The notes below the pieces were generated by a model that saw only the letters and a program-made list of their open reading frames with translations, ran no database searches and was not told the origin of the DNA. From Catellatospora sp. KI3 (GTDB lineage: Bacteria > Actinomycetota > Actinomycetes > Mycobacteriales > Micromonosporaceae): a stretch of DNA of 64,000 nucleotides. The translations under genes and the position numbers were made by a program. The DNA is taken from positions 62,001 to 126,000 of the forward strand of contig NZ_JASAMB010000013.1 of NCBI RefSeq assembly GCF_029948125.1, read 5' to 3'. Below are positions 1 to 8,126 of this stretch, in pieces. Position 1 is the first letter of the stretch, and every line of letters starts with the position of its first letter.

Positions 1-581
1 ACGATGCCGCGGTCGAGTTTGATGACCTCGGGAGCGATCAGCGGCAGCGTGGCCAAAGTCGAGGGGTTGGCGCCGACGTCATCCAGGGCGATGCGGGCTG
101 ACCGCTCTCGCAGTCTGGTGATCGAGGCGACCAGCGCGGCCGGGTCGTGGTCGAGCTGCCGCTCGGTGATCTCGACGACGACCTGCAGCTCGCGGTAGGC
201 GCGTTCGTTGACCGCGATCAGGTCGGGTGGGCAGGCGGCGCGCAGCGACGCCGGTTCGACGTTGACGAACAGCGGCAGGTGTTCAGGAAGGCGGGCGTCC
301 AGCGCGTGCTGGAACGTCGCGGAGCGTGCGATCCAGTCGAGCTCCGCGGTGCGCCCGGCAGGTCTGGCTGCTTCGAACAGCTGGGCGGGGGAGTGCAGGA
401 CGCTGTCAGCCGGGCCGCGGATGAGGGCCTCGTAGCCCGCGACGCGGCCGTCGGAGATCGCCACGATCGGCTGGAACACGGGGCGAAGCAACCGCCTGCC
501 GATGATGTCGTCAAGGCTCGGGTCGCGGGCCCGGTCAGACGCCTGCGGCTGTCTCCTTGGTGCCTGATGCACGTGCCACAT
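1..581 (-). CDS. EAL-domain protein (c-di-GMP phosphodiesterase-like), C-terminus outside window
   Basis: Reading the minus strand from the ATG at 579-581 gives a protein cut by the left window edge. It shows the EAL-fold landmarks in order: FQPIVAISDGRVAGYEALIRG (EALIR signature, here split by the GYEALIRG core), a metal-site Asn in LFVNVEP, a Glu in VVVEITER, the Asp pair in IALDDVG and the Lys in EVIKLDR. EAL domains hydrolyse cyclic di-GMP in the cytoplasm. The usual DDFG motif reads DDVG, common in the family. About 25 residues precede the domain, so it appears to be an EAL-only protein or one whose partner domains lie beyond the edge. The start is uncertain because the frame stays open further upstream. 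Confidence 0.8.
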   Translation of the reverse strand, partial: MWHVHQAPRRQPQASDRARDPSLDDIIGRRLLRPVFQPIVAISDGRVAGYEALIRGPADSVLHSPAQLFEAARPAGRTAELDWIARSATFQHALDARLPEHLPLFVNVEPASLRAACPPDLIAVNERAYRELQVVVEITERQLDHDPAALVASITRLRERSARIALDDVGANPSTLATLPLIAPEVIKLDRGI

Positions 582-975
582 CCCATGGTGACGTGCGGCG
601 CTGTGGGCCCCGCTCGCTGGGCAGTGCCGAGTGCCGGGCCCGTCCCGGCCGCACAGCCGATCTGCGCCGACATCCAGCAGCGGCGAACGCCAACACCGAC
701 TCTAGCCGTTCAGGCGCGATGGCGCGGCAGAACAGCTGCTCACTGAGCGGATACGAGGCCAGTCTCCCGGCCGGCCACAGGATCGGCGACGTCAGCCGGT
801 GTGGCGGGCTCAGGCTCCGGCAGCCGGGCGCGGTGGCCACGGGCGCGGTGCCGTCCAGCGCCGAGGCTTGCACCCACGAACGGTGATCGTCGCGACCGCC
901 CGTCGAGACGACGTCCAGACGTTTGACGCCTTCCCGGCCGGTCCGGGTGCGAACCGGCCGGGTGTCGCGGCGGAG
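582..975. other. About 390 bases with no supported gene
   Basis: This stretch lies upstream of the EAL gene and downstream of the phosphorylase stop, both on the minus strand. Reading frames here are open but give Arg/Pro-rich, low-information translations without recognisable motifs. It may hold the EAL gene promoter or a longer N-terminus for that gene. I see no convincing hairpin or promoter. Confidence 0.4.
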
Positions 976-1779
976 TCAGGGCCGCAGGTAGTGCGGCAGC
1001 ATGCCGTCGAGGGACGCGGCGCACGGGCAGTCACATTCGGCGGGCAGCCCGACGATCGTGGCCAGCAGCAGGTTGCGCATGCGTTCGGTGTTGTCCTTGA
1101 AGACGCGGAAGACCTCGTCCTGCGTCACGCCGTGGTCGCCGTCGACCCCGGCATCGTGGTCGGTGACCAGCGCGACGGCGGTGTAGCACAGCGCCAGCTC
1201 GCGGGCCAGTGCGGCTTCGGGTGCGCCGGTCATGTTGATGACCGTGCCTCCGCCTGCGGCGTACCAGCGGGATTCGGCGCGGGTGGAGAACCGCGGACCG
1301 TCGATGACGACCATGGTGCCCGTCGGCGTGATCGGCAGGCCGCTCTTCCCCGCGGTGGCGGTGACAACGGCCCGACCGGTGGGGCAGTAGGGGTCGGCGA
1401 AGTTGACGTGGACCGCACCGGACTCGACGAAGCTGTGCTCGCGCCCGCTGGTGCGGTCGATCAGCTGGTCGGGCAGGACGAAGGCGCCGGGGCCGAGGTC
1501 AGGCCGCAGGCCGCCGACGGCGCACGGGGCGAGGATCTGGCGTACGCCCAGCGAGCGCAGTGCCCACAGGTTGGCGCGGTAGGGAATGCGGTGCGGCGGG
1601 TGGCGGTGGTCGCGGCCGTGCCTGGGCAGGAACGCCACGGTCCGCCCGGCGACCTGGGCGACGGTGACGACGTCCGACGGCGGGCCGTACGGGGTGTCGA
1701 CCTGGATGTCGTCGGCGCCGTCGAGCAGGCTGTAGAGGCCCGACCCGCCGATGACGCCGATGGTGGCGGTAACGGTCAT
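976..1779 (-). CDS. mtnP: S-methyl-5'-thioadenosine / purine nucleoside phosphorylase family enzyme
   Basis: The 267-residue protein has the usual length of the MTAP/PNP family, which cleaves methylthioadenosine or purine nucleosides with phosphate in methionine and purine salvage. Visible motifs are the N-terminal IGVIGGSGLY phosphate loop, FLPRHGRDH, the substrate-site INMTGAPEAALARE and the TDHDAG base-recognition segment. Classical MTAPs carry TDYD at the last site, so the preferred base could be a 6-oxopurine. The ATG overlaps the TGA of the upstream membrane-protein gene as ATGA, so the two are probably translationally coupled. The family is clear; the substrate is not. Confidence 0.9.
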   Translation of the reverse strand: MTVTATIGVIGGSGLYSLLDGADDIQVDTPYGPPSDVVTVAQVAGRTVAFLPRHGRDHRHPPHRIPYRANLWALRSLGVRQILAPCAVGGLRPDLGPGAFVLPDQLIDRTSGREHSFVESGAVHVNFADPYCPTGRAVVTATAGKSGLPITPTGTMVVIDGPRFSTRAESRWYAAGGGTVINMTGAPEAALARELALCYTAVALVTDHDAGVDGDHGVTQDEVFRVFKDNTERMRNLLLATIVGLPAECDCPCAASLDGMLPHYLRP

Positions 1780-2240
1780 CTCTTCTCTCCATCGTGATCG
1801 GTTGCGGTGGTGCGGCGCCGGGCCCGCAGGCCCAGGACGACTGCGGTGACGAGCCAGATCCCGGCCACACAGATCAGGTAGCCGCGGTGGTAGTCGCGGG
1901 GCAGCGCGGAAGGGTCGTCAGATCGGCGGCCGTGGCCGAGCAGCAGCGGTACCGCCACGACGGTCAGGGTGGCCGTGACCAGCAGCGCGCCCTGCACCAC
2001 AGGTCGGGCCCAGCCGGGCAGCCACCGGGTGAGCAGCAGCCCGGCCACGATCGCGGCGGGCATCACCAGCAGGTCGTGGCCGAGCAGCACGGCCACCGCG
2101 TACCGGGCGTAGTTCGGCAGCGAGACGCTGGGGTCGGTGAGGACCCCGATGAGGCCGTATCCGGCGGCGAGGACCCCGACGGCGACGAGCAGGCGCCGGG
2201 TCCACACGGTCGCTCCGGAGTAGGCGGGCCGGACGGTCAT
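1776..2240 (-). CDS. Four-helix membrane protein of unknown function
   Basis: The 154-residue protein starts at the ATG at 2238-2240. About four hydrophobic helices are visible, at residues 12-35, 43-70, 78-98 and 118-138, followed by a basic tail. It overlaps by ATGA both upstream, with the molybdopterin oxidoreductase remnant, and downstream, with mtnP. It was therefore probably the middle gene of a three-gene operon whose first member is now truncated. In oxidoreductase operons such small proteins can be membrane or heme partners, but no His pair typical of a cytochrome b is evident, so no function is assigned. Confidence 0.8.
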   Translation of the reverse strand: MTVRPAYSGATVWTRRLLVAVGVLAAGYGLIGVLTDPSVSLPNYARYAVAVLLGHDLLVMPAAIVAGLLLTRWLPGWARPVVQGALLVTATLTVVAVPLLLGHGRRSDDPSALPRDYHRGYLICVAGIWLVTAVVLGLRARRRTTATDHDGEKR

Positions 2241-3879
2241 GGCAGCACCTCGATACTGGCGACCCACTTCGTCTGCAGCACGCCGGGCCGGTTGGGGGCG
2301 ATGAGCCGGCACGGGTAGCCGTGGTCGAGCTCGAGAGGCTGCCCGTGCACCTGCAGGGCGAGCAGGGTGAGCCGGTCGGCCGCGTGTGGTGGGGGGCCTT
2401 GAGGAAGGTGGCCGATGGCACGTCCAGGGAGCCTCGGACCGACAGTACGACCGCGGCGTCGGTGACACCGGCGGTGTCGGGCCAGTCCTGGTCGATACGG
2501 CCGACTTCGGAGAAGAAGCCCGCGCCGTCGTAGTGCAGGACCGTGGTGCGGCCTGAGGGCAGGCGTGCGGGCGGGTCGCTGATCTCCCAGCCGCCGTCGT
2601 TGCGCCGGAACTCCAGCAGCCTGCTGGAGCGGGTGACGGTGATCGAGGTGAGCAGGATCGACAGTGCGGCGCCGAGGAAGATCGCGTACTGCAGCGGCAG
2701 CGCGGTCGTGGCTGCGAATGTGACGATCATGGCGATGGCCGAGGGCCAGGACGTGCGCAGCACGAGCATGATGTCGTGGCGGCGCTTCTCGATGAGTTCG
2801 GCGCCGATGACGAGCATGATCCCGCCGATGACCGCCATCGGGATCAGGCCCGCGTACGGGCCGACCAGCAGCACGATGACCGCCAGCCAGAGGCCGGCGA
2901 AGATCCCCGCCCAGCGGGAGTGGGCGCCGGAGCTCTGCGCGATGCCGGTGCGTGACAGCGACCCGCCGGTGGGCAGGGCGCCGAACAGCCCGCCGGCGAG
3001 GTTGGCCACGCCTTGGGCGTTGAAGTCCTTGGACGCGTCCGGCCGGGAGCCGTCGGGGTTGGCCACCGCGGCGCCGATGCCCGCCGCCTGGGCGAGTGCG
3101 ACCAGGGCGATCGCGACCGCGCCGGTGGCCAGGGCGGGGATCGTGCTCAGGTCGGGCAGGGTGAGCGGCGGCAGCGAGCGGGGGATGGCGGCGATGTCGG
3201 CCACGCGTTCGACGTCGGTGCCCAGCAGCACGGTCGCCGCCGTCACCACCAGCAGGGACAGCAGCGTAGCCAGGGCCCTGGTCGGTCGCCAGAGCCGGAA
3301 CAGCAGCCACGCGGCGACGGTCGCGGCGGCCACGATCACCACCGGGGTCTTCCACCGGCCGAGGTGGATCAGGGCGTCGATGAGCTTGCCGACGGTGTTG
3401 GAGCTGCCAGGGGTGTAGCCGGTGGCGTCCTTGATCACTCCGGCTATGATCTGCAGTGCGATGCCGACGGTGAACCCGGTCATCACGGCCGTCGACACGT
3501 ACGACATGACCGAGCCGAGCTTAAGCAGTCCCAAGATCAGCATCACGGCGCCGACCAGGACGGTGAGCGTCGCGATCGCGCCGATGTCGCCGGTGTCGAG
3601 CCCTGCTGCCAGCAGGACGCTGCGCGCCGACAGCGCGATCGCGCTGGTGAGGGTGGTGACCATCAGGGCGGTGCGGGCGAAGACCGAGCCGAGGATGGTC
3701 GGGACCACACCGGACCACAGACCGAGCGGCGCGGAGAAGCCGCCGATGCTGGCGTAGGCCACCCCCTCGGGTATGGAGAACAGCCCTGTCACGAAGCCCG
3801 CGACGGCGTCGCGGCCGGTGGGGCGGGGAATCGCCCGCAGCCGCCTGGCGGCGGTGTTCGGCGTCGGGTCACCGGTCAT
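1918..3879 (-). CDS. SulP-family anion transporter, truncated in its STAS domain (chimeric 3' end)
   Basis: Residues 1-~490 form a SulP permease, which moves sulfate, bicarbonate or other anions across the membrane. There are 10-12 hydrophobic helices, with signature segments GLFSIPEGVAYASIGGF near the N-terminus and FGALPTGGSLSRTG in the middle. The cytoplasmic STAS domain starts after TALPLQYAIFLGAA and is recognisable as far as SLDVPSATFLK at about nucleotide 2398. After that the frame continues for ~160 residues of Arg/Pro-rich sequence that reads molybdoenzyme and the next membrane gene out of frame, ending at 1918. The tail is therefore not native. Whether the product still folds or transports is doubtful. 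Confidence 0.8.
   Translation of the reverse strand: MTGDPTPNTAARRLRAIPRPTGRDAVAGFVTGLFSIPEGVAYASIGGFSAPLGLWSGVVPTILGSVFARTALMVTTLTSAIALSARSVLLAAGLDTGDIGAIATLTVLVGAVMLILGLLKLGSVMSYVSTAVMTGFTVGIALQIIAGVIKDATGYTPGSSNTVGKLIDALIHLGRWKTPVVIVAAATVAAWLLFRLWRPTRALATLLSLLVVTAATVLLGTDVERVADIAAIPRSLPPLTLPDLSTIPALATGAVAIALVALAQAAGIGAAVANPDGSRPDASKDFNAQGVANLAGGLFGALPTGGSLSRTGIAQSSGAHSRWAGIFAGLWLAVIVLLVGPYAGLIPMAVIGGIMLVIGAELIEKRRHDIMLVLRTSWPSAIAMIVTFAATTALPLQYAIFLGAALSILLTSITVTRSSRLLEFRRNDGGWEISDPPARLPSGRTTVLHYDGAGFFSEVGRIDQDWPDTAGVTDAAVVLSVRGSLDVPSATFLKAPHHTRPTGSPCSPCRCTGSLSSSTTATRAGSSPPTGPACCRRSGSPVSRCCHDRPARLLRSDRVDPAPARRRRGPRRRIRPHRGPHRPQRLAAELRPVRGGRAARPRPAGDARRDRGRAAAHPVAARLGPTCGAGRAAGHGHPDRRGGTAAARPRPPI
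2237..2398 (-). pseudogene. 3' remnant of a molybdopterin-dependent (sulfite oxidase-like) oxidoreductase
   Basis: In the frame ending at the TGA at 2237, the last ~53 codons read as the C-terminus of a sulfite oxidase-type molybdoenzyme: HAADRLTLLALQVHG, then LELDHGYPCRLIAPN, then GVLQTKWVASIEVLP. These match the family's closing beta-domain, where the 'LDHGxPxRL' and 'KWVxxIEV' blocks are typical. Everything upstream of about 2398 is SulP transporter sequence in another frame, so the catalytic part and start are gone. The fragment still ends in an ATGA overlap with the next gene, as an intact operon member would. A deletion fusing two once-neighbouring genes explains this best. Confidence 0.75.
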
Positions 3880-3927
3880 CTCGTAGGTCCATTCCTCGGG
3901 CCGGTCGTCGGTGGTGGTGGCATGTGC

Positions 3928-4755
3928 TCAGCCGGCGGGGACCGCCGTTTCGGCGGCACGGCGCAGCCGGGCGAGCAGGATCCCGCAGAGCACCAGCAGC
4001 CACCCCGGGAAGAGCAGCAGCAACCAGGTGTCGAGCGTGGCCGCCAGGAACAGCGTCAACCCGACGCCGATGCTGAGGATGAGGAACCAGCTCGGCACGA
4101 TCTTGGTGTGTCGGCCCAGAGACGCGGTCGTGAGCACGAACATGGCTGCCATGCGCATGGCGAGGATCACCGATACCAGCTTGCCCAGCTGCGCGAAGCC
4201 GCGCATGGTGGCCGGGTCTGCCACGCCGTCGCCGAACTGGGCCACCGCCGCCCCGACGCTGAACGCCGCAGCGGCGACCAGTTCGAGCACGATGTAGCTG
4301 AGCCCGGCACCGAGCTGCAGGTTCGAGAACAGCACGTGCTGGGGGCGGCCCTGGTGGGCTATCCACATGCGCAGCGTCGTGATGAACCACAGGAACGTGA
4401 TCGCCGCCAGCGGCATCAGGTAGATCCCGGCCAGCAGGACCCGGTGGCGGGTGTCAGGGGCCAGGTAGTACTCCAGCACCGTCTGGTCGGGGTCGCCGGT
4501 GCCCGGAACCTCGTGCAGGATCAGGAACGCGGCAGTGAACAGCACCGCGTGGGCCGCTCCCATGGCGACGGCCAGCCGCGCCGCCCGCCGCGCCGCTGCG
4601 GGGTCGGTCACGGCAGTGAGCGCCGCGCCGTGGACCTGTCCGTCCGTGTCCAGCACGCGTGAAGACGCGGACTGCGGTGCCTGACTGTGCTGAAGGCCGT
4701 CTGTCGGGTCGACGCGCGGGCCGCCGCCCGCTGACGGGTGGTCCGGCTCCGCCAT
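3928..4755 (-). CDS. Six-helix membrane protein of unknown function
   Basis: The 275-residue protein starts at the ATG at 4753-4755. A Ser/Pro/Asp-rich cytoplasmic N-terminus of ~50 residues precedes six hydrophobic helices, the first being AVAMGAAHAVLFTAAFLILH and the last LLLLFPGWLLVLCGILLARL. A short soluble segment (TGDPDQTVLEYYLAPDTRHR) lies between helices 1 and 2. The layout recalls DUF4386-type membrane proteins, but I cannot name the family with confidence. The SulP gene follows 48 bases downstream in the same direction, so they may be cotranscribed. The frame stays open upstream to 5043, but that extension has no coding character. Confidence 0.7.
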   Translation of the reverse strand: MAEPDHPSAGGGPRVDPTDGLQHSQAPQSASSRVLDTDGQVHGAALTAVTDPAAARRAARLAVAMGAAHAVLFTAAFLILHEVPGTGDPDQTVLEYYLAPDTRHRVLLAGIYLMPLAAITFLWFITTLRMWIAHQGRPQHVLFSNLQLGAGLSYIVLELVAAAAFSVGAAVAQFGDGVADPATMRGFAQLGKLVSVILAMRMAAMFVLTTASLGRHTKIVPSWFLILSIGVGLTLFLAATLDTWLLLLFPGWLLVLCGILLARLRRAAETAVPAG

Positions 4756-4954
4756 GAAGACCCCCGCAGTCGGTATCCGCGGACGACCGCCCGCACACCG
4801 GCGAGCATAATGCGGCGAATTCGCCCAGTAGTGCCTGTTCCGGCAGGTCGCGTCGCCGCGAGAGCGCGACGGCCCAGTCCGTCCGATCGTCAGCGCCCCA
4901 CCCTGCTGGTCGCTACGGTCAAGACGGACGGATCGACCGACCGGGGCGGATTCG

Positions 4955-6370
4955 ATGCCGAGGCGACGGGGGCAGACGGTGAGCGACGGACGTGAAGCGA
5001 CCGATACGCAGACCAGCACGGCGGCCGGTGTGCGGATGCACACCGGCTACGCCCAGACCCTGGCCCGGATGGCATACCTGTGGGGATGGCCCATCGTCAA
5101 CATGATCAACCGGCGGGCCGCGATCACGCGGGCACCCGAGCCAGGGCGACTCAACGGCGTCCTGCCCGCCGCGCCACGCGGGCGGCTGGCGATGCTCAAC
5201 GACTACATCGACTCCGCCGAGACCTTCGTGACCTGCCCCAACCAGGACGTCGTCTACGGCCTGGGCTACTTCTCGCTCGACGAGGAGCCCGTGGTGCTGC
5301 AGGTGCCCGACTTCGGCGACCGGTTCTGGGTGTACGCGCTCTACGACGCCCGCACCGACCAGTTCGGGCAGCTCGGCAAACCCTACGCGACCCCGCCCGG
5401 CCTCTACCTGCTCGCCGGCCCCGCTTGGAACGGCCAGGCACCCGACGGGATACAGGCGGTCATACGCTCCAGCACGAGCCTTGCCGCAGTGATCCCGCGG
5501 GTGTTCCTGGACGACACCCCGCAGGACAGGGCCGCGATCCAACCGCTGATCAACCAGATCGGCTGCTACCCGCTGACCGAGTACGACGGACATCCGCAGA
5601 CGACCGACTGGTCCAACGTCCCGACCATCCCCGGTCCGGCCGCCGACGGCCACGGCGAGACCAAGTGGGTTCTGCCGGACAGGTTCTTCGAGCAGCTCGC
5701 CCAGGCACTCGACGAGGCGCCGCCGCTGCCCGGCGAGCAGGCACTGTTCGGCCAGTTCCGGCTGCTGCTCGACGCCGCAGCCGAGGACACCGACCTGGCC
5801 AAGACCCTGGTCGAAACCGCCGAACAGGCCGAACAGGAGCTGATCGCACCGTTCTTCCGCTGGGAGCACAACGGCAGACCGGCCGGCAACGGCTGGAACC
5901 GCTCCACCAACAACGCCGTCTGGGGCCTGGACTACTTCGACCGCACCGGCACCGCCAAATCCAACATGTTCGACAACCGGCCCGCCGAGACCCAGTACTT
6001 CTATACCGACTACGACGCCGACGGCGCGCAGCTCGACGGCGCCCACACCTACGAGATCACCTTCCCGGCGGGGCAGGAACCGCCCGTCGACGGCTTCTGG
6101 TCGCTGACGCTGTACAACGACCAGCACCTGTTCCACCCCAACGAGCTCGACCGCTACTCGCTGGGCACCAAGAACAAGACCCTCAGCCGCGGCGCCGACG
6201 GGTCGCTGACCCTGACCGCCGGCGGGACCGCCCCGTCCAGCGACCGAGTAGCCAACTGGCTGCCCGCACCGCAGGCCACCTTCAGCCTGTACCTGCGTGC
6301 CTACTGGGGCAGGCAGCCGATCCTCGACGGAACCTGGCAGCCGCCCGCGGTACGCCGCACCAGCGGCTGA
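4955..6370 (+). CDS. DUF1254/DUF1214 domain protein
   Basis: The 471-residue protein matches the DUF1254-DUF1214 architecture. The N-terminal DUF1254 has AYLWGWPIVNMINRR, FVTCPNQDVVYGLGYFSLD and FWVYALYDARTDQFGQLG. The C-terminal DUF1214 has YEITFPAGQEPPVDGFWSLT, NDQHLFHPNELDRYSLGT and a closing LYLRAYWGRQPILDGTW. No signal peptide is evident, although many homologues are exported. The biochemical role of the family is not established. Translation may start at the ATG at 4955 or the GTG at 4979; neither has a clearly better ribosome site. It runs divergently from the membrane protein at 4755. Confidence 0.85.
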   Translation: MPRRRGQTVSDGREATDTQTSTAAGVRMHTGYAQTLARMAYLWGWPIVNMINRRAAITRAPEPGRLNGVLPAAPRGRLAMLNDYIDSAETFVTCPNQDVVYGLGYFSLDEEPVVLQVPDFGDRFWVYALYDARTDQFGQLGKPYATPPGLYLLAGPAWNGQAPDGIQAVIRSSTSLAAVIPRVFLDDTPQDRAAIQPLINQIGCYPLTEYDGHPQTTDWSNVPTIPGPAADGHGETKWVLPDRFFEQLAQALDEAPPLPGEQALFGQFRLLLDAAAEDTDLAKTLVETAEQAEQELIAPFFRWEHNGRPAGNGWNRSTNNAVWGLDYFDRTGTAKSNMFDNRPAETQYFYTDYDADGAQLDGAHTYEITFPAGQEPPVDGFWSLTLYNDQHLFHPNELDRYSLGTKNKTLSRGADGSLTLTAGGTAPSSDRVANWLPAPQATFSLYLRAYWGRQPILDGTWQPPAVRRTSG

Positions 6371-6430
6371 CCTTCCGCGTGGACCGCCGCCACACATCGT
6401 CCTGACCGATCGAGAAGCCGGGAATCCGCG

Positions 6431-6754
6431 ATGACCGAAACCCAGACCCAGGAAGCAGCCACCGAGGCCGCCGCGTCGGCAGTCGCCTCGCCGCTGGTCG
6501 AGCAGATCAACGGCGGCAACTGGCTCGACCCGCAGGAGGCCCACGACCTGCGGGCCGAGATGGTGAATCCGCTTTCGGCGAGCCCCGCGAGCCCGAGGAT
6601 GTCGGACCCGGTGAGGCGTTCGGTAGATGTTCAGCCGGGTCACGCCATGACTGGGCCGCACCTGACGAGTGCGACCCCGACACGCGCAGGTCAGGGCGCG
6701 AGCATCAGGCTGAGGCCGAACCAGTCCAGCGCCTCGCCGACCGGCTGGAAGTAG
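6431..6754 (+). pseudogene. Possible truncated gene start (about 45 plausible codons)
   Basis: The ATG at 6431 opens a frame whose first ~45 codons look genuinely coding (MTETQTQEAATEAAASAVAS, then a segment containing EQINGGNWLDPQEAHDL). From about 6565 the translation turns into Ser/Pro/Arg-rich sequence that runs into the oppositely oriented protease gene. It follows the DUF1254 gene by 60 bases. The abrupt change suggests the 5' end of a gene whose remainder has been lost. The family is not recognised. Confidence 0.3.
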
Positions 6755-7647
6755 GTGCGGTTGGCCGGGTCGCTGCACTCCAGGTTGCCGGTGCCGGAGG
6801 AGACGAGGCCGATGGCGCGGGCGGAGACCGGGTTGGTGACGTAGATGTGCTGCCACATGGGTGCGCCGGAGTCGCCCGGGCGGGCGCAGATGTTGGTCTC
6901 GATGAGCCCGCCGATGGGCCCGCCGGCCGTGTTGACGGTCACGTCGTAGGCCAGGATGGATCCGCAGGTGTAGCGGCTGGTGCGGCCCATCTTGCATGAG
7001 GGCAGGTCCGCCGCGGGCAGGGGTGCGAGCTGGCGGACCGGCTGCGTGGACAGGAACGGCGGCTTGACGTAGCTGTTGACCAGCGGCTGTCCGACGTAGG
7101 AGCCGGTGAGCTCGATGACGCCGAAGTCGCCCTGCTGGCCCAGCACCGAGCCGACCGCGGGGCCGAGGAGGTTGCCGTTGCGTCGCCACGTCCCGCCGCC
7201 CGCGGTGCAGTGGCCCGCGGTGAGGGCGTAGTCGCGCCCGTCGGCGTCGACTGCCATGAAGCCGGCGGTGCAGCCGCCGGTGGGGCCGTCTATCTCGTGC
7301 CCGCCGACGATGCCGGCGTAGGTGCCGATCACGCCGGGGGTGGTCTCGACGGAGACCCGACCGGCGTGGCGGCTGGCCGTGGCGGCGAGCCCGGCGGGCA
7401 CCGTGCCGGGGACCCGCAGGACCACCTTGCCGGTGGCCGGGTCGACCCGGGCGGAGCTGCCGACCGGTGCCGACGCGACGAGCTGGTCACGCAGCGCGGC
7501 CTGGGCTGCCGGGTCCAGCGTCGCGGCCGGGCCCGCCGCCTGAGCGGGGTGGCCCTGGAGCAGCAGCGTCGCCGTCAGGGTGAGAGCCGCGGCGCTGGCG
7601 ACCCTCCGCTGTCGGCGAACCGTACCGGGGATCGTCGGGGTACGCAT
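6691..7647 (-). CDS. Secreted S1-family serine protease (streptogrisin/alpha-lytic type)
   Basis: The 318-residue protein begins with a Sec signal peptide (RRQRRVASAAALTLTATLLL, cleavage near AQA-AG at ~37) and a pro-region of ~75 residues. The chymotrypsin fold follows, with catalytic His146 in LTAGHC, Asp174 in GDFGVI and Ser260 in CARPGDSGAPM. Cysteines at 126/147 and in SCKMGRTSRYTCG and NICARPGDSG are placed as in disulfide-stabilised actinomycete proteases. It should be an extracellular endopeptidase made as a zymogen. It reads convergently with the truncated frame at 6431. An inverted repeat 40 bases upstream may be its operator. Confidence 0.92.
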   Translation of the reverse strand: MRTPTIPGTVRRQRRVASAAALTLTATLLLQGHPAQAAGPAATLDPAAQAALRDQLVASAPVGSSARVDPATGKVVLRVPGTVPAGLAATASRHAGRVSVETTPGVIGTYAGIVGGHEIDGPTGGCTAGFMAVDADGRDYALTAGHCTAGGGTWRRNGNLLGPAVGSVLGQQGDFGVIELTGSYVGQPLVNSYVKPPFLSTQPVRQLAPLPAADLPSCKMGRTSRYTCGSILAYDVTVNTAGGPIGGLIETNICARPGDSGAPMWQHIYVTNPVSARAIGLVSSGTGNLECSDPANRTYFQPVGEALDWFGLSLMLAP

Positions 7648-7686
7648 GCGTGGTCCTCCTCGCAGTCAATCGAAAGTCAACTATAT

Positions 7687-7705
7687 AAGACATGGTCAAT
7701 GTCTT
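7687..7705 (-). promoter_or_regulatory. Inverted repeat upstream of the secreted protease
   Basis: AAGACAT and ATGTCTT are perfect 7-base inverted arms separated by GGTCA, starting 40 bases upstream of the protease ATG. An AT-rich TATATAAGA segment, unusual in this GC-rich sequence, abuts the repeat and could be part of a promoter. This geometry fits a repressor or activator site, but no candidate regulator is adjacent. Confidence 0.45.
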
Positions 7706-8126
7706 GGATCGTCTTTTCGGTCGACTCGTCTCGCTCTGCGATGCGGGGACGGGGTCGTCGCGCGCCATGGCGGCGGACCCGGCCTGCGGTTTCTAAGACC
7801 GGGCTGACTTGGGTGCAACGTGGATGCCCGTCCGATGTGTGTACACATAGGATTGCGCGGCCGGCCGACCGATCAGGCGATCGGCGGGAACGGTGCGTGG
7901 CCACGAACCGACAGGCTGTAACGGGCGGCTGAGCGGCCTGCGGGCCGGGCCGGCTGGAGGTCTGCGCCAGCTGGATCGACCGCCGGTCGTGGCCGTACGC
8001 CCTGGACCGGCTCCGATCGAGACCGGCTGATGCGCCGAAGAACTGATGAGAATGCGAAGAACCCGTCCGTACGCTGCGGTTCAGCGCATCTGCGCGCATC
8101 AGTGCGATCGATGGAGGTATGTCGCG
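7706..8126. other. Intergenic region of about 420 bases between divergent genes
   Basis: No reading frame here has coding character. It separates the protease (leftward) from the giant surface protein (rightward) and should hold both promoters. A 10-base palindrome TGTGTACACA at 7838-7847 is visible but isolated. The ribosome site GGAGG at 8113-8117 belongs to the downstream gene. Confidence 0.5.

Noticed and set aside
4919-7189. 756-codon minus-strand frame across DUF1254 and protease genes
   Set aside because: It crosses two real genes out of frame and has no motif.
7838-7847. TGTGTACACA palindrome as an operator
   Set aside because: A 10-base palindrome is expected by chance in 64 kb, and it is far from both flanking starts with no second copy nearby.
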